From contig JAKLHL010000022.1 of assembly GCA_022710165.1 (NCBI GenBank), positions 1 to 12,715 of the forward strand: a DNA stretch of 12,715 bases. Direction: 5' to 3'. The notes below the pieces were generated by a model. The model was not told where the DNA came from, ran no database searches, and saw only the letters and a list, made by a program, of their open reading frames with translations. Position numbers and translations under genes: made by a program. This stretch comes from Bdellovibrionales bacterium. GTDB taxonomy: Bacteria; Bdellovibrionota; JAFGOL01. The stretch's first letter is position 1. Every line of letters starts with the position of its first letter. Shown piece after piece: positions 7,204 to 12,715 of this stretch.

Positions 7204-9004
7204 GGGCCAATGTTGCGACATACTTTTAGTAGGTCAGCCTAACGTCGGTAAAAGCGTCCTCTTCTCAAAGCTCACAGGCATAAGGACCATAACCTCAAAC
7301 TACGCCGGGACCACTGTATCTTACTCAAGCGGGATATTGAACCTTGGCGGGCAAGATTATACCGTAATAGATGCCCCTGGTACTTATTCCTTGGAGCCCT
7401 TGGATGACGCCGCAAAGGTAACACTTGACCTCGTGGATAGTGCAAAAAGGATAATTAACGTCGTAGATTCAACGCACCTTGAAAGGAACCTGGCTTTGAC
7501 GTTCGAACTTTTGGCACAAAAAAAACCGATGCTGTTGGCACTTAACCTTAGCGATGAAGCAAGACATAAAGGTATAAACATAGATGTAGATAAACTTAAA
7601 AAACATCTTGGCATTCCTGTTGTGGCCGTATCTGCACTTACAGGAGAGGGGATGAACAGCCTGCTTAGCATAATACAGGCAGTCCCTGCAGGGGCCGAGA
7701 TACCTGTTGATGAACCTAGTCATCCTGCTCATCACCCACATATCCCTGATACAAAGCACAGCGAGGAAGAACATAAAGGACACATTCACCTTGATCCAAA
7801 GAACGTGTGGAGAAAGATAGCAGACATAAGTTCTGATGTTGAGAGTTTTACTAATAAAAGACACAGTTTCACTGACTGGCTGGACGACGTGAGCCTTAAC
7901 CCTGTATGGGGAGCCTTAATGGCCATCGTTGTTCTTGTACTTAGTTTTTTATTGGTTCGTCTGATAGGTGAGAATTTGGTTGCTGCAGCAGAATATCTTT
8001 TTGATCTTCTGTGGTTTCCTGTTGTTGCAAAGTTGTCTGCATTCTTAGGCGGGCATGGTTTTATACACAGCGTTCTTGTGGGTTCACTCATAGACGGCCA
8101 AATAGACTTTAAACAGTCTTTTGGTGTGCTTACCTCTGGGCTTTTCATACCTTTCGCCGCTGTACTGCCTTACATAGTAAGCTTTTATTTTGTTCTATCT
8201 ATACTTGAGGATACAGGATATCTGCCAAGGCTTGCTGTTTTTATGGACAGCATAATGCACAGGGTCGGTCTGCATGGTTACGCTATAATCCCGACCATGC
8301 TTGGGCTGGGATGTAATGTTCCTGGCATACTTGCGACAAGGGTGCTTGAGACAAAAGAGCAGAGGTTCATCACAGCGACCCTTATTTCTATTGCTGTTCC
8401 ATGTGTCCCGATGCAGGCAATGATAATAGGTGCGCTTGGACATTATGGCGTGTGGCCCATAGCTTTGGTCTATGGATCTCTCATCCTTGTTTGGTTCATA
8501 GTCGGGTTCTTGCTGAAATATTATGTTAAGGAGTATAGACCTGAACTTTTGATAGAGATACCTCCATACAGGCTCCCGTCTTTAAAAGCGCTTGGCACAA
8601 AGCTTTATATGAGGGTGTGGGAATTCTTAAAGGATGCGCTGTGGCTTGTAATGCTGGCAATACTTGCCGTGGATATCCTTTACTACGCAGGTGTTTTTAA
8701 CTATATCGCCGATCTTACATCACCTGTCGTAACAGCGTTATGGGGTATGCCAAAGGATGCCATAATACCTCTTCTGATAGGGATACTAAGAAAGGACGCC
8801 GCTGTAGGTGTTTTCTCGTCGCTTAACCTTGATCTTAAACAGCTCGTTACCGGGATAGTCATCCTTGCGATGTTCTTCCCGTGTGTTGCGTCTTTTAGTG
8901 TATTGGTAAAAGAGTTGGGAACTAAATATGCGCTAAAGAGCATAACGATAGTGCTGATATCAGCAAGCATAGCTGGAGCGCTAATAAATTTTTTCTGGGC
9001 CTAA
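7193..9004 (+). CDS. feoB: FeoB, ferrous iron transporter with N-terminal G domain
   Basis: 603-residue inner-membrane Fe(II) transporter. The N-terminal GTPase domain shows G1 GQPNVGKS (14-21), G2 region SNYAGTTV (Thr40/41), G3 DAPG (60-63), G4 NLSD (118-121) and G5 SAL (147-149). A histidine-rich linker (177-199, eight His) precedes the membrane domain. Two FeoB gate repeats follow: SILEDTGYLPRLAVFMDSIM then GLGCNVPGILATR (Cys374), and ILRKDAAVGVFSSL then FFPCVASFSVLVKELG (Cys564); Cys404 lies in AVPCVPMQ. At 603 residues it is much shorter than E. coli FeoB (773) yet both gates are present. Start ATG 7193 was chosen over the adjacent in-frame TTG 7190; no Shine-Dalgarno is obvious, fitting coupling to feoA. 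It is last in the operon, facing a minus-strand gene 11 bases away. No Fur box was recognised. Confidence 0.95.
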   Translation: MQNKGQCCDILLVGQPNVGKSVLFSKLTGIRTITSNYAGTTVSYSSGILNLGGQDYTVIDAPGTYSLEPLDDAAKVTLDLVDSAKRIINVVDSTHLERNLALTFELLAQKKPMLLALNLSDEARHKGINIDVDKLKKHLGIPVVAVSALTGEGMNSLLSIIQAVPAGAEIPVDEPSHPAHHPHIPDTKHSEEEHKGHIHLDPKNVWRKIADISSDVESFTNKRHSFTDWLDDVSLNPVWGALMAIVVLVLSFLLVRLIGENLVAAAEYLFDLLWFPVVAKLSAFLGGHGFIHSVLVGSLIDGQIDFKQSFGVLTSGLFIPFAAVLPYIVSFYFVLSILEDTGYLPRLAVFMDSIMHRVGLHGYAIIPTMLGLGCNVPGILATRVLETKEQRFITATLISIAVPCVPMQAMIIGALGHYGVWPIALVYGSLILVWFIVGFLLKYYVKEYRPELLIEIPPYRLPSLKALGTKLYMRVWEFLKDALWLVMLAILAVDILYYAGVFNYIADLTSPVVTALWGMPKDAIIPLLIGILRKDAAVGVFSSLNLDLKQLVTGIVILAMFFPCVASFSVLVKELGTKYALKSITIVLISASIAGALINFFWA

Positions 9005-9005
9005 G

Positions 9006-9031
9006 GGTCTTGTCTTTAAGGGATAAAGACC
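9006..9031. terminator. Possible bidirectional terminator between convergent genes
   Basis: Two alternative short hairpins occupy the feoB / zinc-ribbon junction: GGTCTT (9006-9011) with AAGACC (9026-9031), or GTCTTT (9012-9017) with AAAGAC (9025-9030) around a 7-base loop. Neither has a long U-tract, and each stem is only 6 bp. The location between convergent stops supports a terminator role, but the structure is weak and overlaps the last codons of the minus-strand gene. Confidence 0.3.
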
Positions 9032-9384
9032 AATCCGCATTCAGGACATTCCTTTTCATCAGTCGAGAATTCTGCCCCGCATGCAGGGCATACGGCTACT
9101 TTTGATTCAGGGTCATAGACGCTGTTGATCTGAGTGTGATCCACCTCGATCCCCTCAGCCTCTATTGTTTTAATGTTCTTGTCCCTTATGTATTCTTGCA
9201 GCATTGGTACATCATCCACCTTGACCCATACCTCGACTACGGCCTTGCATCCTGTCCTGCATGTCTGTTCGTTATGCCTTATCTCAAGCTCAACGCCTTT
9301 TTCTGCCAAGGCCTCAAGCATCCTTTTTGCCTCATTAACCTCTACTATCCCGAACGGTATCTTGTTATCTTCTTCAAAGCTCAC
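9016..9384 (-). CDS. Small zinc-ribbon protein with DUF2007-like N-terminal region
   Basis: 122 residues, soluble, function unknown. The C-terminus is a four-cysteine zinc ribbon: CPAC (99-102) and CPEC (113-116). The N-terminal part (about 11-70: FGIVEVNEAKRMLEALAEKG, then VVEVWVKVDDVPMLQEYI) has the strand-helix-strand-helix pattern of the DUF2007 putative signal-transducing family; this match is by eye and tentative. An additional Cys42/Cys46 pair (TCRTGC) sits in the middle and could form a second metal or redox site. The start is taken as GTG 9384 because GGAGGG (9397-9392) lies 7 bases upstream, whereas the ATG at 9399 has no Shine-Dalgarno and would itself contain this sequence. It converges on feoB and diverges from the secreted protein gene. 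Its proximity to feoB does not establish a role in iron uptake. Confidence 0.75.
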   Translation of the reverse strand: MSFEEDNKIPFGIVEVNEAKRMLEALAEKGVELEIRHNEQTCRTGCKAVVEVWVKVDDVPMLQEYIRDKNIKTIEAEGIEVDHTQINSVYDPESKVAVCPACGAEFSTDEKECPECGLVFIP

Positions 9385-9391
9385 TTCTGTT

Positions 9392-9397
9392 CCCTCC
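9392..9397 (-). promoter_or_regulatory. Ribosome binding site fixing a GTG start
   Basis: GGAGGG on the minus strand, 7 bases before GTG 9384. It lies inside the first codons of the longer ATG-initiated frame (9399), which would add five residues (MEGTE); the GTG start is therefore favoured. Confidence 0.65.
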
Positions 9398-9399
9398 AT

Positions 9400-9587
9400 G
9401 TACAGTTTTAGTCTATCTGTCTATTTAGTTTACGGGGTTTTGGCCTTATAGTCCAACCTTTTATGGCTTATGATGGGCTTGATATTATTGGTATTTAACT
9501 GCTTTATAGCTTTACTGGTATGTTAATTGCATGAATATCAATGTTATGGGATACCCTATAGGGGTGCCCTTTTTTGGAGGAACGATA
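9400..9587. promoter_or_regulatory. Divergent intergenic region with a palindrome near the secreted protein start
   Basis: This AT-rich gap must hold promoters for the zinc-ribbon gene (minus) and the secreted protein gene (plus). For the minus strand, TTGGAC then 18 bases then TAAACT is a weak candidate. For the plus strand, TTGATA (9479-9484) then 18 bases then TTTATA (9503-9508) is a weak candidate. CCCTATAGGG (9554-9563) is a perfect 10-base palindrome 12 bases before the GGAGG ribosome binding site (9576-9580), and a run of six T lies between them. An in-frame ATG at 9531 exists but lacks a Shine-Dalgarno. No RNA gene or riboswitch was recognised. Confidence 0.35.
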
Positions 9588-10952
9588 ATGAAAAGATTTT
9601 TTGTCCTGCTTACTGCCCTATTGTTCTCTTTTTCTGTATATTCACAAACAGACGGTTCAGCAGAAATAAGCAAATTCATAAATTTTTATAAGACCAATTG
9701 TAAAGGTACTTTCTTGTCGATAAGCGGTCAGGAATTAGGAGATAAGACCATATCATGGACTTCGATACCAGACCAGACAGGTGACTTGTATAATGCTTTG
9801 AGTAACCAGGCAGGTTATGCCGCTACCCTTTGCTACACTGCCGTTAATGCACCTGCCAAGTTCTCTATAATGTTAGAATACAGAAAATTCAACGCTAGTG
9901 GTCAGGGTTATACTGTAGTTCCATTGAAAAAAAGTTATTCAGGCACTATGACAGCAGACAATACTTTTAGTTTCTTTATTGGGAATGTTAATTTAGAGCT
10001 CAAGGCAGTCCCAAAGGATTATATGAACAGCTACAACATGCTTGTTGAATTTGGTCCTTCTGAACCAGGTGTAAAGAGCATGAAAATAGAGGAATCTCCA
10101 GAGAAGAAATGGCAAGATAAGATCAGCGGGATCAATGAAAGAGGAATGCAGAGGCTTTCTTCTATAGCTCCTAAGGTCGTAGAAATGAGCGAGAAAGATG
10201 AAGACGAGATCCGTCTTGGCGATGTGCTGGGAGCAATTGGCGAAGTGGACCTATTGGGAGGCGTAAAAAAGACAGGTTATGAATATTCATTTGCTGTTAT
10301 TAACGTCGCGCCTGGGGGCAAAGACCTCTTGCCTCTTACAGCAGCAGATCTTTCATCTATGAGTCTTGATGCTAAGGCCATTGGTCTTGGGTCGGACCCA
10401 GAGGTTACGAATGAACAGGTCCTGATAGTATTTTTAGGGATATACAGGACAAAGAATAACGAGTTTGAAGCAGACCTTATTGCTATAGGGAAAGGAACGG
10501 CTGTTGACGAAGAGGACGGCCAGTCAAAAGACTCATGGCTGCTCTTTAGCAACACTTTCTACTGTTCAGCTGTTAATTTCATAGACGATAGTGACGAGGA
10601 ATTCAAACAAGTAGCACTTAAAAGGTTGATAGATGTAAGCAAAGGCACTAAAAGACAGCTTTGGTCCAGAAAGCTGAGCAAGGGTAAGTTCAATGTTTTT
10701 AACGTCGGCCAAAAGAAGGTAAGGACCTATGACGTCCGTTCAGACGTTACGGTCATAAAAGAGCAGGATATTTCTGTTACAGATATCACAGCAAATGAAA
10801 AAGCAGATGTTACTGCTACGTTCAGAGCGGGACAGGGTGATATTCCTGATTCTTTCCCTGACAAAACAGCTACCAACATGATAACTGGAATAAGCGGCAC
10901 TGTGAACGATATTGCAAAGAAACTCTGGCCTACTAAGTGTGACTGCCAGTAA
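9588..10952 (+). CDS. Secreted protein of unknown family
   Basis: 454-residue precursor that I do not recognise. Residues 1-19 are a Sec signal peptide (MKRFF, hydrophobic core, probable cleavage VYS-Q), so the mature protein is periplasmic or secreted; there is no lipobox cysteine at the cleavage site and no later membrane segment. The N-terminal half (about 25-155) looks beta-rich; about 170-210 is charged and helical (EESPEKKWQDKI, EMSEKDEDEIRLGD); the region 230-330 has alternating hydrophobic strands (YEYSFAVINVAPGG, EQVLIVFLGIYR, SWLLFSNTFYCSAVNFID). Five cysteines occur: 38, 82, 326 and a C-terminal pair 451/453 (KCDCQ-stop). ATG 9588 was chosen because GGAGG lies 7 bases before it and the signal peptide starts there; the in-frame ATG at 9531 would place 19 non-signal residues first. 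It appears to be monocistronic. Confidence 0.8.
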   Translation: MKRFFVLLTALLFSFSVYSQTDGSAEISKFINFYKTNCKGTFLSISGQELGDKTISWTSIPDQTGDLYNALSNQAGYAATLCYTAVNAPAKFSIMLEYRKFNASGQGYTVVPLKKSYSGTMTADNTFSFFIGNVNLELKAVPKDYMNSYNMLVEFGPSEPGVKSMKIEESPEKKWQDKISGINERGMQRLSSIAPKVVEMSEKDEDEIRLGDVLGAIGEVDLLGGVKKTGYEYSFAVINVAPGGKDLLPLTAADLSSMSLDAKAIGLGSDPEVTNEQVLIVFLGIYRTKNNEFEADLIAIGKGTAVDEEDGQSKDSWLLFSNTFYCSAVNFIDDSDEEFKQVALKRLIDVSKGTKRQLWSRKLSKGKFNVFNVGQKKVRTYDVRSDVTVIKEQDISVTDITANEKADVTATFRAGQGDIPDSFPDKTATNMITGISGTVNDIAKKLWPTKCDCQ

Positions 10953-10954
10953 GT

Positions 10955-11000
10955 CCACTTATTGACCATCTAAGCGAGCTTTATTTTTGCCCTTAAGTGG
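10955..11000 (+). repeat. 7-bp inverted repeat upstream of the DinG-like gene
   Basis: CCACTTA (10955-10961) and TAAGTGG (10994-11000) are perfect inverted copies separated by 32 bases. The enclosed segment holds a minimal AAGC-GA-GCTT hairpin followed by a T-rich run (TTTATTTTT), which could terminate the secreted-protein transcript weakly. The role may equally be an operator or chance. Confidence 0.25.
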
Positions 11001-11017
11001 GGTATGTTCTTCATCTA

Positions 11018-12715
11018 ATGAAGTTCAGCGAATTTGTGTTCATAGACCTGGAGACTACGGGTCTTGACGAGAAAAAGGACAAGATCATAGAGATAGGTGC
11101 CGTAAAGGTCGACAAGGACCTTAACGAAGTTGCGCGCTACCGAACCCTTGTAAACCCCGGTATGCCCATTCCATATGCAGTGACCATGCTTACCCACGGT
11201 ATAGACGACGAAATGGTCAAGGGCGCGCCCAGCATAACAGATGTTAAAAAAGATCTTTTGGAATTCATAGGCGATGCCCCTTTAATAGCCCATAACGCGA
11301 ATTTTGAATCAGCTTTTCTTAAGAGGCATGTTTCAGCCTCAATGAAAAATTTCTTTGCTGATACGATGGAGCTCTTTGCCATTTTTTTCCCGTCCATAGG
11401 GAGCTTAAAGCTTGATGTGATAATCAAGGAACTTGGGGTAAGGGACAGTGAACTTCATAGGGCTTTTGAGGACGCTGAGGACCTTAAGGAAGTCACATTA
11501 AAGATACGTCAAAGGGTAAGTTCAGACCACGACTGGTATCTTGTCGCAAAAAGACTTACGGAATATTTTTTGGAAGAGGAATGGTTCTGGAGTAATTTTG
11601 TTAAGAACATGCTGCCGGAAAAACCGCCATTGCCAAAAGTTCAGGAATACATTGACGATATAGACGAGGTAAAGGCCAACGGAGCAAGGTCATTTATGTT
11701 CACTCAGTTCAAGGTGGACGGAGAAGAGCTATCCTCGTTGATAAGACCGCCGTTAGAGCAGAGGGCTGGACAGGGTGATTATATAAAATACGTCTCTGAT
11801 AGTTTTAACTCCGGGGCCTCGATGATGATAGAGGCTGGCACGGGGATAGGGAAAACACTTGGGTACCTTTTACCGGCGCTCAGATGGGCGGTGGATAACT
11901 CCGGCAAGGTGGTCGTCTCCACCAAGACAAAGATGCTTCAGCACCAGGTGCTTGAGAACGATATACCAAAGGCAAAAAAACTTTTGAACCTTACGGACCT
12001 TAAGGCCGTTAAGGTACAGGGACGTAATAATTATCTCTGCATAAGGAAGATGGACAGGTTCTTCACAGGAGTTGACCTTACTGACAGTTTTGAGACCAAA
12101 TTCTCCAAACTTTTCTTTTTTGCATTGGACAGGCTGTCAATAGTCGCTGATTTTACAAGGATACCTTCGTGGATAATGAGGAGCTTTCCGCATGTCTACA
12201 GGATGATAGGAGTGCTATGCGCTGATTCGTCGAGTTGTCTTCAGATAAAGTGTTCTTACTACAAGGAGTGCCATTACTTTAAGATGGCAAAAGAGGCAAA
12301 GAAAGCTAGCATCCTTGTCGCTAATCATTCTCTGGTCATGAACTGGCCTTCACATCTTCCTCAGGGCGACAAGATAATCTTTGATGAGGCCCATAACCTT
12401 GTGGGTGAAGCCGCAGAGGCTACAACTCTTTTAATGGACGGCGGTGCTTTAAAGAACATAACCTTTGTTATGGACGACGGTTCAGGATCAAAGGGCATCA
12501 TAGCAGAGCTAAGAAAGCTTAGGGTGAGCGAAGACCTAATGTCAAAGATGACGGTGACCTCTACTTCAATAGCGGAGGCAGACCTTAGGTTCATTGACGT
12601 TTTCTCAAGGCTTTTTGCAAGCATAGCCTACAAGACCAATAAACCTGCCGTGCAGGAATATTCAGAGAGGTATGTGCTTTATTCACCGACTATAATAAAG
12701 GGCGCGTATCAGCTT
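11018..12715 (+). CDS. DinG-like Fe-S helicase with N-terminal DnaQ-type exonuclease (C-terminus cut by window edge)
   Basis: 566 residues are visible and open to the right edge; the family is usually over 800 residues, so helicase domain 2 is missing from view. Residues 5-165 are a DEDDh 3'-5' exonuclease: FIDLETTG (Asp10, Glu12), AHNANFES (position 97 is Glu where Asp is usual), and HRAFED (His147, Asp152). Residues about 245-566 are the first part of an XPD/DinG superfamily 2 helicase: Walker A EAGTGIGKT (Lys279, Thr280), VVVSTKTKMLQHQ (motif Ia), and DEAH (456-459). Cys341, Cys407, Cys412 and Cys418 reproduce the CX4CX5C spacing of the E. coli DinG Fe-S cluster; Cys401 is extra. Expected role is 5'-3' unwinding of DNA, R-loops or structured intermediates in repair. 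ATG 11018 has no Shine-Dalgarno at normal distance; a four-codon frame (ATG 11004) ends TAATG over this start. Confidence 0.92.
   Translation, partial: MKFSEFVFIDLETTGLDEKKDKIIEIGAVKVDKDLNEVARYRTLVNPGMPIPYAVTMLTHGIDDEMVKGAPSITDVKKDLLEFIGDAPLIAHNANFESAFLKRHVSASMKNFFADTMELFAIFFPSIGSLKLDVIIKELGVRDSELHRAFEDAEDLKEVTLKIRQRVSSDHDWYLVAKRLTEYFLEEEWFWSNFVKNMLPEKPPLPKVQEYIDDIDEVKANGARSFMFTQFKVDGEELSSLIRPPLEQRAGQGDYIKYVSDSFNSGASMMIEAGTGIGKTLGYLLPALRWAVDNSGKVVVSTKTKMLQHQVLENDIPKAKKLLNLTDLKAVKVQGRNNYLCIRKMDRFFTGVDLTDSFETKFSKLFFFALDRLSIVADFTRIPSWIMRSFPHVYRMIGVLCADSSSCLQIKCSYYKECHYFKMAKEAKKASILVANHSLVMNWPSHLPQGDKIIFDEAHNLVGEAAEATTLLMDGGALKNITFVMDDGSGSKGIIAELRKLRVSEDLMSKMTVTSTSIAEADLRFIDVFSRLFASIAYKTNKPAVQEYSERYVLYSPTIIKGAYQL

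Noticed and set aside
7469..8148. Open minus-strand frames opposite feoB
   Set aside because: They are complements of conserved G-domain and membrane-domain coding sequence; composition is unnatural (Arg/Cys/Thr-rich) and no start signal exists.
9016..9384. FeoC candidate next to feoB
   Set aside because: FeoC is a small winged-helix protein usually co-directional with feoB; this protein is convergent and has a zinc ribbon and DUF2007-like pattern instead.
9531..9587. Longer start of the secreted protein at ATG 9531
   Set aside because: No Shine-Dalgarno, and it would bury the signal peptide behind 19 extra residues; ATG 9588 has GGAGG at 7 bases.
1..12715. tRNA, rRNA, CRISPR arrays, insertion sequences, integrases or att sites
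   Set aside because: No cloverleaf-like sequence, regularly spaced repeats, transposase or integrase motif or long terminal repeats were seen; the coding style is uniform, giving no sign of recent transfer.

Overview
The window reads as ordinary, gene-dense bacterial chromosome with moderate-to-low GC, standard genetic code (TAA, TAG and TGA all act as stops) and Shine-Dalgarno sequences close to AGGAGG. Two proteins carry Sec-type signal peptides and the metal and amino-acid genes suit an anaerobic or facultatively anaerobic lifestyle: a class I glutamate dehydrogenase of Clostridium symbiosum type, a small FMN nitroreductase and Feo ferrous-iron uptake. The phylum cannot be fixed from the sequence. 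No phage, transposon, tRNA, rRNA or CRISPR signal was seen.

Layout. (1) Positions 1-4155, minus strand: a 978-residue two-receiver/ATP-grasp (PPDK-type) protein, followed 105 bases downstream by gdhA, which has its own good sigma70-like promoter and runs off the left edge. (2) Positions 4216-9004, plus strand, divergent from the first block: a tightly packed five-gene operon of nitroreductase, secreted alkaline phosphatase, SO_0444/ArsP-type metal permease, feoA and feoB. Junctions are overlaps or a few bases, so it is probably one transcript concerned mainly with metal transport. (3) Positions 9016-9384, minus strand: a 122-residue zinc-ribbon protein, convergent with feoB. (4) Positions 9588-10952, plus strand: a 454-residue secreted protein of unknown family. 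(5) Positions 11018-12715, plus strand: a DinG-like helicase with an N-terminal DnaQ-type exonuclease and a complete set of Fe-S cysteines, cut by the right edge.

Working together. The feo block would bring in Fe(II) (FeoAB), while the neighbouring permease belongs to a family linked to metal efflux; both have histidine-rich cytosolic segments. The alkaline phosphatase is a secreted metalloenzyme made from the same transcript. The REC-REC-PPDK protein next to gdhA suggests, by inference only, a link between a phosphorylation signal, ATP/pyruvate status and nitrogen assimilation.

Most worth follow-up: the 978-residue protein has an intact PPDK-type ATP-binding domain but no phosphohistidine swivel domain and an uncharacterised C-terminal domain; the DinG protein combines exonuclease and Fe-S helicase modules with an unusual Asp-to-Glu change in the exonuclease site; the operon pairs Feo uptake with an efflux-type permease and a secreted phosphatase.
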